Shown here: positions 1 to 9,273 of the stretch, in pieces | How positions within the stretch are numbered: the stretch's first letter is position 1 | How the letters are laid out: each line of letters starts with the position of its first letter | Source: Patescibacteria group bacterium | GTDB lineage: Bacteria; Patescibacteriota; Saccharimonadia; UBA4664 | DNA: 36,812 nucleotides | NCBI GenBank assembly: GCA_028288925.1 | Contig: JAQGHG010000015.1 | Location: forward strand, 1-36,812 | Direction of reading: 5' to 3' | The notes under the pieces: generated by a model | The model's input: only the letters and a program-made list of their open reading frames with translations | Databases searched by the model: none | Told to the model about the DNA's origin: nothing | Program-made: the position numbers and the translations under genes

Positions 1-1181
1 TCCATGGCCGGATCGACGGGCTCGTCGGCGCCGGAGTTGATGGCGGCGATGAGATCACCTTCGAGGTCGCGCTTGGCAGCGGCCGCGGCTTCGGCGGTGG
101 CTTCGATGCGAGATTCATCGGCCGAGAGGATGTCGATGTTCCAGCCGGTGAGTTTGGCGGCCAGGCGGACGTTTTGGCCTTGCTTGCCGATGGCTAGCGA
201 GAGCTGGTCTTCGGGTACGCGCACGATGGCTTTCTTTTCGACGTCGTTGAGGCTAACGCTGACGACCTTGGTGGGACTCAGGGCGTTGGCGATGTAGGTT
301 TCGGAGTTGTCGGAGAAGGGGATGATGTCGATCTTCTCCTCGCCGAGATCGCCCATGACGGCTTGCACGCGGCTGCCGCGGCCGCCCACGAAGGTACCGA
401 CGGCGTCGACACCGGCGGCGTGCGACTGCACGGCCACCTTGGAACGGATGCCGGCTTCGCGGGCGATGTTCATGATCTCGACGGTGCCGGCCTCGATCTC
501 GGGGACCTCGAGCTCAAACAGGTGTTTGACCATGTTGGCGTGGGCCCGGCTGAGGACGATTTGCGGCCCGCGGGCGGTCTGCTCGACGCGCACCACGTAG
601 ACTTTGAGGCGCTGGCCGGTGTAGTAGCGCTCGCCGGGGATCTGCTCGCTGGCGAACAGGATGCCGGTGGCTTTGCCGAGGTCGACGTAAACCATGTTGC
701 CTTCGACGCGCTGGACGCTGCCGTTGAGAACGATACCTTCTTTGTCCTTGTACTCGGTAAAGATGATTTCGCGCTCGGCCTCGCGCAGGCGCTGGATGAT
801 GACCTGCTTGGCGGTCTGGGCGGCCACACGGCCGAAGTCTTCGGGGTGAGCCTGCATCTCGACCATGTAGGGCTCGATGCCTTCCTCGATGTTGGCCTCG
901 CGGACGATAGCGTCTTTGTTGATTTTCTTGGCGTCCGAGAGGGCGATTTGCAGGAAGTCGTTTTCGACCTCGCCGTCCGGCACGACGGTCTTGGACTCGT
1001 AAATGCGGACTTCACCGGTCTCTTGGTCGAGCTCGGCGCGGGCTTCCTGGTCTTTGTCGGAATAGTCTTTTTTGTAAGCGGCGGCTAGCGCGGCTTCGAC
1101 GGTCTCGATGATAATATCGCGCGGGAGGTTCTTCTCTTCGGCGATCATATTAATAGCGGCTAAAAAATTGGGGGTTTGCAT
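1..1181 (-). CDS. nusA: Transcription termination/antitermination factor NusA (C-terminus beyond left edge)
   Basis: NusA binds RNA polymerase and nascent RNA and modulates pausing, termination and antitermination. About 393 residues are visible from an ATG at 1181. The N-terminal RNAP-binding domain (about 1-125) is followed by an S1 domain (about 130-200, core [16 protein letters not shown]), then two KH domains, the first containing [11 protein letters not shown] and the second around residues 320-350 with [13 protein letters not shown]. The protein runs off the left edge shortly after KH2. An AGGAGA Shine-Dalgarno lies 8 nt before the ATG and a strong promoter lies upstream at 1262-1290. 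In many bacteria rimP precedes nusA; here the upstream neighbour is an unrelated orphan gene ending in a hairpin, so nusA appears to start its own transcript. Identification is secure. Confidence 0.97.
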   Translation of the reverse strand, partial: MQTPNFLAAINMIAEEKNLPRDIIIETVEAALAAAYKKDYSDKDQEARAELDQETGEVRIYESKTVVPDGEVENDFLQIALSDAKKINKDAIVREANIEEGIEPYMVEMQAHPEDFGRVAAQTAKQVIIQRLREAEREIIFTEYKDKEGIVLNGSVQRVEGNMVYVDLGKATGILFASEQIPGERYYTGQRLKVYVVRVEQTARGPQIVLSRAHANMVKHLFELEVPEIEAGTVEIMNIAREAGIRSKVAVQSHAAGVDAVGTFVGGRGSRVQAVMGDLGEEKIDIIPFSDNSETYIANALSPTKVVSVSLNDVEKKAIVRVPEDQLSLAIGKQGQNVRLAAKLTGWNIDILSADESRIEATAEAAAAAKRDLEGDLIAAINSGADEPVDPAM

Positions 1182-1261
1182 ACTTAATTGTCTCCTATTC
1201 AATTGTTATTCAGTTTTACTATTTTTCGAAAAATAGCCGGCAGGGCGCCGACTTCACAAAT

Positions 1262-1290
1262 AGTATAGCTTTTGTACTTAGAAATGACAA
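1262..1290 (-). promoter_or_regulatory. Sigma70-type promoter of nusA
   Basis: On the minus strand TTGTCA (1285-1290) and TATACT (1262-1267) are separated by exactly 17 bp, a near-consensus match. The expected transcript begins near 1255, giving a leader of about 75 nt before the nusA ATG. The promoter lies just after the hairpin that closes the preceding gene. Confidence 0.8.
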
Positions 1291-1295
1291 GGGAC

Positions 1296-1330
1296 GCAGC
1301 CGGGGTGAGCAGATGCTACACCCCGGCTGC
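1296..1330 (-). terminator. Perfect 12-bp GC hairpin after the orphan membrane gene
   Basis: GCAGCCGGGGTG (1296-1307) pairs perfectly with CACCCCGGCTGC (1319-1330) around an 11-nt loop. It lies 20 bp past the stop of the minus-strand gene 1350-2354 and just before the nusA promoter. No run of T follows on the minus strand, so it is not a textbook intrinsic terminator; termination or 3'-end protection is inferred from position. Confidence 0.6.
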
Positions 1331-1349
1331 AGGCCCAAGGAGGGGCCGA

Positions 1350-2354
1350 TCAGCTGGTGAGTTTGCGGCGGAACTGGAGAACTTGTTCGGCCATGTCGAG
1401 CTGCGCCTGCAGGCCGGCCACGTCGAGCGACTTCGAAGACGGCAGGCCGTCGGTCCGGTGTTCGGCCTTCATTTGAGCGTAGATGCCTTCGAGCATGTCG
1501 TCGCGCCGCTGGCGCAGAGCGCTGGCTTCGTCGCTAGGCGGTAGCTCCCGAAGGGCGGCGTCGACCTGATGTATCAGCGCCATCTCATCGCCGAACACCC
1601 GGCGGGCTTGCTGGTCGAGCTTCCGCTGCCGGAACCAGAGAGCCGCGAGGTGCGGCCCAAAGTAGCTGGGAGCCAGCAGGATGGTGGCGCATTTGGTGCC
1701 GTTGCAGGTGCCGTCGAGCGTCCAGGACAGTTCGGCGAAACGCGTTCGACTGTAGACATACTGCCGAAACACCCGGCGGCGGCCGACGAGGAAGACGACT
1801 CCTCCGCCAGCCAGCCAGAGCAAGCCGGCGGCTTCGAGCGCCGACAGGCCGAAGGGCGTGAAGACATAGCGGCCGGGTTGCGAGACGGCTTCTGCGGCCA
1901 CAATCCGCTCCACGCCGCCGTGTTTGATCTGCAGGAGCTTGGATTGCACCGAGGGCGTGAGTGAACCACACTCCCGGCACTGATTGCCGGCGAAGGGGTT
2001 GAATCCGAGGTCGCTTGTGACGCCACCGTAGAGGTTGGCGTCGCCCTGGAAGTCGCGGATGGCGGCCGGGAGCGGGGCGTTCGAACCGACCGGCCCGAGC
2101 GCCTTCCGGAGGTCTTCGGCCAGGGTGATGTCGGCGCTGTTGCGACCCGACTGCCCGACCCCGGCGATGACCTTCCAGAACTCGGTTCGGTTGTGAGCGT
2201 AAATGGCTGCCTGGCGCTGCTCCCGATGCTGGGAGTACTCAGTAGCGCCGGCGACGCCGACGAGCACCAGGAGGGCCGCCACAACGGCAGCCCATACCTG
2301 AAGCTGGGCCCGGAGGAGTGCCTCGTGGGCCCGAGTGGCTAGTGATGGTTCCAT
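1350..2354 (-). CDS. Orphan two-helix membrane protein with CxxC motif
   Basis: I do not recognise a family. From the chosen ATG the protein is about 334 residues. A first membrane helix (core WAAVVAALLVLVGVAGA) lies near residues 20-38. An extracytoplasmic stretch of about 130 residues follows, with a CRECGS motif, and a second helix (core AAGLLWLAGGGVVFLVG) near 178-195. The cytosolic tail has a GTCNGTKC motif and a Gln/Arg-rich, probably coiled-coil end. The frame stays open upstream to a TTG at 2447 with ATGs at 2432, 2411 and 2372; 2354 was chosen because GGAGG lies 11 nt before it, but this is uncertain. Downstream is the hairpin at 1296-1330. Codon choice looks more C/G-ending than in neighbouring housekeeping genes, by eye only. 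Confidence 0.7.
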   Translation of the reverse strand: MEPSLATRAHEALLRAQLQVWAAVVAALLVLVGVAGATEYSQHREQRQAAIYAHNRTEFWKVIAGVGQSGRNSADITLAEDLRKALGPVGSNAPLPAAIRDFQGDANLYGGVTSDLGFNPFAGNQCRECGSLTPSVQSKLLQIKHGGVERIVAAEAVSQPGRYVFTPFGLSALEAAGLLWLAGGGVVFLVGRRRVFRQYVYSRTRFAELSWTLDGTCNGTKCATILLAPSYFGPHLAALWFRQRKLDQQARRVFGDEMALIHQVDAALRELPPSDEASALRQRRDDMLEGIYAQMKAEHRTDGLPSSKSLDVAGLQAQLDMAEQVLQFRRKLTS

Positions 2355-2414
2355 TGGCGAAACCGCCTCCATATTCCTTGGGTCAAAGTACTGATCTACG
2401 GGTAGGCCCATAGC

Positions 2415-2430
2415 GAGGATGGGTATCCTC
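2415..2430. repeat. Short inverted repeat near the 5' end of the orphan gene
   Basis: GAGGAT (2415-2420) and ATCCTC (2425-2430) flank a 4-nt loop. It lies upstream of the preferred start of gene 1350-2354 and could be a leader hairpin or an operator. It may also be chance. Confidence 0.25.
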
Positions 2431-2488
2431 ATGCCCGCCACCAACAACGTTGGGGGTAACCATGATGATGCTATGGAAGGGGCCTGTG

Positions 2489-2523
2489 ACGGCGGGAACG
2501 GAAGAGGCTTCCGTTCCCGCCGT
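2489..2523 (-). terminator. Perfect 16-bp GC hairpin after the lipoprotein gene
   Basis: ACGGCGGGAACGGAAG (2489-2504) pairs perfectly with CTTCCGTTCCCGCCGT (2508-2523) around a 3-nt loop. It begins 25 bp past the stop of gene 2548-3669. No U-tract follows on either strand. The size and shape match the hairpin at 8129-8163, though the sequence differs. Confidence 0.65.
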
Positions 2524-2547
2524 ACGGGATGGTGCTCGATCAGACGG

Positions 2548-3669
2548 CTACTTGCCGCCGTTGACCGTGATGCTCGACCGCGGCAGCGCGTTGTGCTGCG
2601 GCGAGCAGTCGACGCCGGCCTGGACGTAGACCAGACACTTGGCGGCGGCGGCCCTGGCCCGGGTTGCTTCCAGATCGGCCTGGAGCTGAGCGGTCCTGAG
2701 CTGGGCCACCAGGATGGCGGCCTTGTCCCTTTCGACCTGGCCGATGTTGGCCTTCTGCTTCGCGAGCAGTTCGGCCTGATCGGCGGCGGTCTGGGCCGTC
2801 TGCCGCGTGGACTCGTAGGCCTGTCGGGCGGTCAGCAGGTTGGGATCCTGCGGTGTGACGTCCAGGACGTCGAACCCGATGGGTGGACACTTGGAGTTGT
2901 AGTCGGGCGGCATCTGCCCCGCAGGGGGCTGTTCGACGCCACAGAAGAAGCGCCCGCCCAGCTTCGCGGTGAGGAGCTGGTCGACCTTGAGCCCGACCTG
3001 CCGGCCGTAGGTCTCCTGGATGCTCTCGCCGGCCTTGGCCTGCGGATCGAGTACGCCCGTCTCCTGATTGGCGTTGGCCGGGTAGCTGAAGTGCAGCCCG
3101 GCCCAAGTGTACGTCGTGTGCGTGCCTTCGACGTACTGGACGGTCCGGACGACCCTGGCGGCGGTGAACCCGAAGTTCTCCGCCAGGAACTTGAACCAGC
3201 CGGCCTCGACGGCGGCCTTGCCCCGCAGGTTGAAGCCGAGACCGCCGTCGTGGGCGGACTCGTCCGTGGAGTTGCGGCGGCCGTGCTTGGCGAACCAGTC
3301 GCAGGCGTACCGAGGGTCGAAGCGGAAGCGGAGCTGGCCCTGCACGTCCATCGGCGTCTGACCGGCGTAGCCGATGTACGACAAGGGAGCGCCGGGGTCT
3401 CGCGAACCCGTGTTGGAGGCCATGTAGAACCGGTTGGAGGCCGGCATGTAGACGACGGTGTCGTTCATACCGTATCTCTTCGGCTTAGCCCCCGGGTCGA
3501 GGTGGCCCTTGAGGGCCTTGCCATCGCTCGCGCTGCCGTAGGCGCAGGCGATCTCATCGGCGGCCGGAGCGGCCTTCGTGCCGCAGCCCGTGAGCAGCGA
3601 CGTGAACATGAGCGCACAGGCCGCCAGAGCAACGGCGCGCAAGTGATGCGCTCGAGACATTCGAGGCAT
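2548..3669 (-). CDS. Secreted lipoprotein with SPFH/Band-7-like layout
   Basis: About 373 residues. The start has basic residues, a hydrophobic stretch and a lipobox (LLTGC), so the protein should be exported, lipidated and tethered to the outer face of the membrane. The middle contains VQGQLRFRFDP and a helical region, then ESIQETYGR and GFDVLDVTPQDP, followed by about 80 residues of Ala/Gln/Glu-rich coiled coil (near TARQAYESTRQTAQTAADQA). The order of pairing segment, FDVLDV strand and long coiled coil resembles SPFH/Band-7 proteins, but this is fold-level inference. The ATG at 3669 has AGGAGG 4 nt before it; the longer frame start at 3735 would sit at the predicted transcript start. The gene ends in a perfect hairpin and stands alone in transcription. 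Confidence 0.75.
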   Translation of the reverse strand: MPRMSRAHHLRAVALAACALMFTSLLTGCGTKAAPAADEIACAYGSASDGKALKGHLDPGAKPKRYGMNDTVVYMPASNRFYMASNTGSRDPGAPLSYIGYAGQTPMDVQGQLRFRFDPRYACDWFAKHGRRNSTDESAHDGGLGFNLRGKAAVEAGWFKFLAENFGFTAARVVRTVQYVEGTHTTYTWAGLHFSYPANANQETGVLDPQAKAGESIQETYGRQVGLKVDQLLTAKLGGRFFCGVEQPPAGQMPPDYNSKCPPIGFDVLDVTPQDPNLLTARQAYESTRQTAQTAADQAELLAKQKANIGQVERDKAAILVAQLRTAQLQADLEATRARAAAAKCLVYVQAGVDCSPQHNALPRSSITVNGGK

Positions 3670-3686
3670 TGCACCTCCTAATAAGC

Positions 3687-3707
3687 AGCGACGGCCTAAC
3701 CGTCGCT
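3687..3707 (-). promoter_or_regulatory. Leader hairpin upstream of the lipoprotein Shine-Dalgarno
   Basis: AGCGACGG (3687-3694) and CCGTCGCT (3700-3707) form a perfect 8-bp stem with a 5-nt loop in the predicted leader of gene 2548-3669, a few bases before its AGGAGG. It could affect mRNA stability or ribosome access. Function is not known. Confidence 0.4.
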
Positions 3708-3743
3708 TGACAAGAAGAGCCGAGTACTCTCCCATAGCAGCAA

Positions 3744-3772
3744 TTTATATCATAGCTATCTATATATTACAA
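3744..3772 (-). promoter_or_regulatory. Sigma70-type promoter of the lipoprotein gene
   Basis: On the minus strand TTGTAA (3767-3772) and TATAAA (3744-3749) are 17 bp apart in an AT-rich patch. The predicted transcript start near 3737 supports the ATG at 3669 over the one at 3735. Confidence 0.6.
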
Positions 3773-3814
3773 GTTTGACCTTCCATGATTCGTATTGTGT
3801 CTTTGAAAAGCAAC

Positions 3815-3843
3815 TTACCTCCAAGCGCTCAAGCCGTTATACT
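3815..3843 (+). promoter_or_regulatory. Probable promoter of the M1 aminopeptidase
   Basis: TATACT (3838-3843) is a good -10 box. TTACCT lies 17 bp upstream at 3815-3820 and is only a weak -35. The leader would be about 23-25 nt, containing GAGG 8 nt before the ATG at 3873. Confidence 0.45.
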
Positions 3844-3872
3844 GAAACCCTGTAACGCGTGAGGTTTTAGCT

Positions 3873-6429
<2,557 letters not shown>

Positions 6430-6443
<14 letters not shown>

Positions 6444-6783
6444 CATTGGGCAGATAGGCGATATCCGGCGCCGCGAGCTCGCCTTCGACGGTAATGACGT
6501 CGATCTGATAAGCGCCGTGGTAGCCGTGAGCCTGGTTCCAGGCAAGGGCGGCGCGGCGCAGGCGGAGGATCTTGTCGCGCGAAACGTATTCGACGGCAGA
6601 GCCGTAGCGGGTGGTGGCGCGGTATTTGACCTCGACGAAGTGGATGGCGGCGGCCCGGCGCGCGACGATATCGAGCTCGCACCAACGGTTGCGCCAGTTG
6701 CGGTCCAAAACCTGATAGCCTTGGGCGGTCAAATAGTCGGCCGCGAGCTGTTCGGCGGCCCGGCCGCGCTCGGTCGTGGTCAT
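6430..6783 (-). CDS. yraN: YraN/UPF0102 family nuclease-like protein
   Basis: A 117-residue member of UPF0102, which has the restriction-endonuclease-like fold and is often found beside rnhB. The signature is visible: GRAAEQLAADYL at the start, then CELDIVARR (Glu36 and Asp38) and HFVEVKYR (Glu51, Lys53), the E-D-ExK pattern of this nuclease fold. The family's cellular role is not firmly settled; association with DNA repair and recombination is assumed. The ATG overlaps the rnhB stop (ATGA), so the two are translationally coupled. The TAG at 6430-6432 lies inside the last codons of the convergent aminopeptidase gene. Confidence 0.93.
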
Positions 6784-7409
6784 GCCCGGGCCCGCAAAGG
6801 GGCAAAGCTGAGGCGGTGGTGCGGGCTGGGCCCGAGCGTGGCCAGGGCTGCCTGGTGCACGCGCGTGCCGTAGCCTTTGTGTAGCTCGAAGCCGTAGCCG
6901 GGCGCCCGGCGCGCGAGGAGGGCCATGTAGCGGTCGCGCGCGACCTTGGCCACCACGGAGGCGGCAGCTACCGGTACGATCAGCGCGTCGGCTTTTACGA
7001 TGGCCTGCGATTCGTGCGCGGTGTCTTGGAGGTAGTTGTGCCGGCCGTCCAGAATGACGATGGTATCGGGGCTGGACCCGAGGCCGGCCAGCGCCCGCAG
7101 ACCACTCTCGCGCACCGCCCAGCTGAGGCCGTGAGCGTCCACCTCGGCCGGCGCCACCCAGCCGATACCGATGGCGAGTGCTTGGCGCCGGATATCGCGA
7201 GACAGGCGCTCCCGGGCAGCCGGCGAGAGCAGTTTGGAGTCCCGCACGCCCGGGAGGCGGAGGTTGGGCGGCAATATAACGGCGCCGGCCACTACCGGGC
7301 CCGCCCAAGCGCCCCGGCCGACCTCGTCGATACCGATGACGGTGCGCCCGGCCCGTACATGCGCCCTAATTAGCTTCCAGGTTGGTGAGGGTATCGGCAT
7401 ATGCGTCAT
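6780..7409 (-). CDS. rnhB: Ribonuclease HII
   Basis: RNase HII cuts the RNA strand of RNA-DNA hybrids and initiates removal of single ribonucleotides from DNA. The 209-residue protein has GIDEVGRGAWAGP (Asp28, Glu29), ILDGRHN (Asp121) and KADALIVPVAAASVVAKVARD (Asp141), giving the complete DEDD metal site. It is followed by yraN with a 4-nt overlap. The start is uncertain between ATGs at 7409 and 7400. No Shine-Dalgarno is visible, and the rplS terminator ends only 9 nt upstream, so the transcript is either leaderless or reached by read-through. Confidence 0.96.
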   Translation of the reverse strand: MTHMPIPSPTWKLIRAHVRAGRTVIGIDEVGRGAWAGPVVAGAVILPPNLRLPGVRDSKLLSPAARERLSRDIRRQALAIGIGWVAPAEVDAHGLSWAVRESGLRALAGLGSSPDTIVILDGRHNYLQDTAHESQAIVKADALIVPVAAASVVAKVARDRYMALLARRAPGYGFELHKGYGTRVHQAALATLGPSPHHRLSFAPLRARA

Positions 7410-7417
7410 GATAACAG

Positions 7418-7443
7418 AAAAATAATCCGGCGAGCGGATTATT
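7418..7443 (-). terminator. Intrinsic terminator of rplS
   Basis: AATAATCCG (7421-7429) and CGGATTATT (7435-7443) form a 9-bp stem with a 5-nt loop. On the minus strand a run of five T (7418-7422) follows directly. It sits between the rplS stop and the rnhB start, and is one of few hairpins here with a U-tract. Confidence 0.8.
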
Positions 7444-7472
7444 CTTTAGGAATCGCGAGTTTTTGAGAAGTC

Positions 7473-8078
7473 TTACGACTGGACGGCTTTGCCTTCGCCC
7501 GGCTCAGCCTTGTCGACGCCGGCCTGAGCCTCTTCGGCGGAAGCTTCGGCTTCGTTGGAGCCATCGACATCGGCGGCTACGCTGGGCTCGTCTTCGGCGC
7601 CGGCGGCCTTGTTTTCGGCCTTTTCGACGTCCTGGAGGGGCGTGGCGTCGTTCAGAGCATCTTGATTTTCGGCGGGATCAATTACCTCGGCCTCGGCGAC
7701 CGGCGCGGTGACATCATTGGCGGCGGCCTTGTCGAAGGCGACTTCCTTGAGACGGGCGGACTTACCGCGGCGGTTGCGCAGGAAAGACAAGAAGTTGCGG
7801 CGGACTTTGGCCCGGCGCAGAATTTCAATCTTTGAAACATTGGGAGAGTGCAGCAAGAAGGTCTTTTCGACGCCTACGTTGGAGGCGATCCGGCGCACGG
7901 TGATGCAAGCGGTCAGCTCGTTCATACGGTGAGTGCGGATGACTACACCTTCGAATACCTGAATACGCTGCTTGGCGCCTTCCTTGATGAGCTGGTGGAC
8001 ACGGATGGTGTCTCCGGACTGCACCTGGGGCAGAGCGGGCTTGCGGTAGTTCTGTTCGAGCTGAGTGATTGCATTCAT
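7473..8078 (-). CDS. rplS: Ribosomal protein bL19 with long acidic C-terminal tail
   Basis: bL19 lies at the interface of the large and small ribosomal subunits. Residues 1 to about 113 are a normal L19 (SGDTIRVHQLIKEG, QVFEGVVI, the ASNVGVEKTF stretch, and RNRRGKSARLKE at the usual end). The usual family length is about 115 residues, but this one continues to 201. The extra 88 residues are low-complexity and rich in Ala, Glu and Asp with almost no aromatics. The tail is in frame and lacks internal stops, and the terminator comes after it, so it is probably translated. The gene stands alone, without the rimM/trmD partners common elsewhere. A promoter at 8088-8116 would give a leader of only about 2-3 nt. 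Confidence 0.96.
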   Translation of the reverse strand: MNAITQLEQNYRKPALPQVQSGDTIRVHQLIKEGAKQRIQVFEGVVIRTHRMNELTACITVRRIASNVGVEKTFLLHSPNVSKIEILRRAKVRRNFLSFLRNRRGKSARLKEVAFDKAAANDVTAPVAEAEVIDPAENQDALNDATPLQDVEKAENKAAGAEDEPSVAADVDGSNEAEASAEEAQAGVDKAEPGEGKAVQS

Positions 8079-8087
8079 AACTTGGGT

Positions 8088-8116
8088 ACTTTAACACAGA
8101 TAATAACGGTGATCAA
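8088..8116 (-). promoter_or_regulatory. Promoter of rplS with very short leader
   Basis: On the minus strand TTGATC (8111-8116) and TAAAGT (8088-8093) are 17 bp apart. The -10 ends 9 nt before the rplS ATG, so the transcript would begin within a few bases of the start codon. No Shine-Dalgarno is visible. Confidence 0.55.
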
Positions 8117-8128
8117 GAGGTAGGGGGC

Positions 8129-8163
8129 GAACGTTCGGGAGTGCTGGGCACTCCCGAACGTTC
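8129..8163 (-). terminator. Perfect 16-bp hairpin after the coiled-coil membrane gene
   Basis: GAACGTTCGGGAGTGC (8129-8144) pairs perfectly with GCACTCCCGAACGTTC (8148-8163) around a 3-nt loop, 18 bp past the stop of gene 8182-8691 and upstream of the rplS promoter. No U-tract follows on the minus strand. Confidence 0.65.
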
Positions 8164-8181
8164 TGGGGCGGGGGGGCGAGG

Positions 8182-8691
8182 CTAGCTCTTGAGCCATTCC
8201 CCGAGGGTTGGAATATCCGTGCCTTGCGAGAGATAGTAGCTGCAGGCTCGGGTGTACCCCTCCATCATCTCCCGAGAAGGCTGAGAAGGCGCTACCTTGT
8301 GGTTGGCCCGTGCGAACTCCTCGGCCAGCCGGGCTTCGGCGTCGGCACGGGCGGCCGCCACACGGCGTTTGGCCTCGACGGCGTCCGCGAGGGCTCCGTC
8401 TGCGGCCTTGGCCTCGACCTCGTAGTCCGCCGTCTCGGCCCGGAGCTTGGCGATTGCCGCGGCAATCTCGTCCTCCAGGACGCCCCGGCTCTTCTCGAGC
8501 TGGACCCTGCGCTCCTCCAGCTGGAGGAGCTTCTGTTCGCGAGCGAGCTCGCGATCGCCCTCGTTGGCCACGCGCGAGGTCGCCATGGCCTCCAGAGCCC
8601 GCCGGGCCGGCCGTCCCAGGTAGAACAGCGCGGCCAAAGCGACCGTGGTGAGCGCCACAGCCCAGATGAGGGCCGTGAGTACTTCCACCAT
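8182..8691 (-). CDS. Orphan membrane-anchored coiled-coil protein
   Basis: I do not recognise a family. From ATG 8691 the protein is 169 residues. It has one N-terminal membrane helix (core LTALIWAVALTTVALAALFY), a basic stretch (GRPARR), then about 90 residues of charged heptad-like sequence rich in Glu, Arg and Ala (for example EEFARANHK near its end). A short tail follows with Cys, Tyr-Tyr and TLGEWLKS. This suggests a membrane-tethered rod facing the cytosol. GGGAG lies 9 nt before the ATG, and a promoter at 8746-8774 gives a leader of about 50 nt. The open frame reaches 8919, but that part lies upstream of the promoter and is not credible as coding. A 16-bp hairpin follows the stop. Confidence 0.7.
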   Translation of the reverse strand: MVEVLTALIWAVALTTVALAALFYLGRPARRALEAMATSRVANEGDRELAREQKLLQLEERRVQLEKSRGVLEDEIAAAIAKLRAETADYEVEAKAADGALADAVEAKRRVAAARADAEARLAEEFARANHKVAPSQPSREMMEGYTRACSYYLSQGTDIPTLGEWLKS

Positions 8692-8745
8692 GTTTGAAAC
8701 TCCCGCCTGTTGGTGTTTCGAGCCGACGGATGTCGGCGCGATATG

Positions 8746-8774
8746 GTTATACCATCGATGCCTGGGTAGCGCAA
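8746..8774 (-). promoter_or_regulatory. Promoter of the coiled-coil membrane gene
   Basis: On the minus strand TATAAC (8746-8751) lies 17 bp after TTGCGC (8769-8774). The -10 is good and the -35 weak. It supports translation from 8691. Confidence 0.5.
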
Positions 8775-8812
8775 CTTCCGCGTTGCGAGTTTTGGAGGAG
8801 AGGCCGGCGGGC

Positions 8813-9181
8813 TCATCTGTGCCAGCGACTTGGGCGTCCCCTCTTGGGCGGGGGCTTACGCCGGAGTCTTCTGGGCTTGGCGCGCCCGACTTCGGTCCTT
8901 CGCGAACCCCGGTACGCATGAACTTCAGCCCACAACCTAGCCCGGGTCTCGATATGCTCTCTCAGTATTCGCTCGCGACGCCGTTCCTCGCTGAGTCTTA
9001 TCAGCTCAACACCCAACAGCGCTCCGGGCAGGACGAGGCCAACGAGACAAAGATGCATGAAGGCGTTAGGGGTGATGATATTGATATTGCCGGTGATCAC
9101 GATTATGCCGAGATAGCCGGCGACATTGAAGCAGTAACCAACACCGAAGCGCTTGAGCAACGAGCGCGAGAATAGCGACAT
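8813..9181 (-). CDS. Small orphan membrane protein with basic tail
   Basis: A 122-residue open frame with no recognised family. Two hydrophobic segments are visible (core YLGIIVITGNINIITP, then LCLVGLVLPGALLGVELI), followed by an Arg/Glu-rich helix and a very basic, Pro-rich end (KPRRLRRKPPPKRGRP). The last part resembles chance translation of GC-rich sequence, so the true C-terminus or even the gene is open to doubt. No Shine-Dalgarno is visible before ATG 9181. It sits between dnaE and the coiled-coil membrane gene on the same strand. Confidence 0.5.
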   Translation of the reverse strand: MSLFSRSLLKRFGVGYCFNVAGYLGIIVITGNINIITPNAFMHLCLVGLVLPGALLGVELIRLSEERRRERILREHIETRARLWAEVHAYRGSRRTEVGRAKPRRLRRKPPPKRGRPSRWHR

Positions 9182-9207
9182 AGCACCACAATCTATGAGG
9201 GAACTCT

Positions 9208-9226
9208 AGCTAGATAGAAGCTAGCT
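9208..9226. repeat. Inverted repeat in the gap upstream of the small membrane gene
   Basis: AGCTAG (9208-9213) and CTAGCT (9221-9226) flank 7 nt. It lies 27 bp upstream of the start of gene 8813-9181 and could be an operator or chance. Nothing else is seen in 9182-9273. Confidence 0.25.
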
Positions 9227-9273
9227 CCGCCATGCTAATCCGATGCTGCGGATTTGGCAATAACTGCGTGGCG

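Noticed and set aside
363-1088. 241-codon open frame on the plus strand
   Set aside because: It is the antisense shadow of nusA; the translation is low-complexity Asp/Gly/Val typical of reverse reading of GC-rich coding sequence.
1296-2523. Hairpins considered as integron attC sites around gene cassettes
   Set aside because: They are short perfect stems without the paired core sites or bulged bases of attC, and no integrase gene is present.
2419-3681. 420-codon open frame on the plus strand
   Set aside because: It is the antisense shadow of the lipoprotein gene, which has signal peptide, Shine-Dalgarno and promoter.
6784-7308. Long open frame running from within rnhB into yraN (292 codons)
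   Set aside because: Only the last 117 codons match YraN. The upstream part is an out-of-frame reading of rnhB, and ATG 6783 overlaps the rnhB stop as expected for a coupled pair.
8692-8919. Upstream extension of the coiled-coil membrane gene to 8919
   Set aside because: The stretch lies upstream of the predicted promoter (8746-8774) and overlaps the end of the next gene; its composition is typical of chance GC-rich translation.
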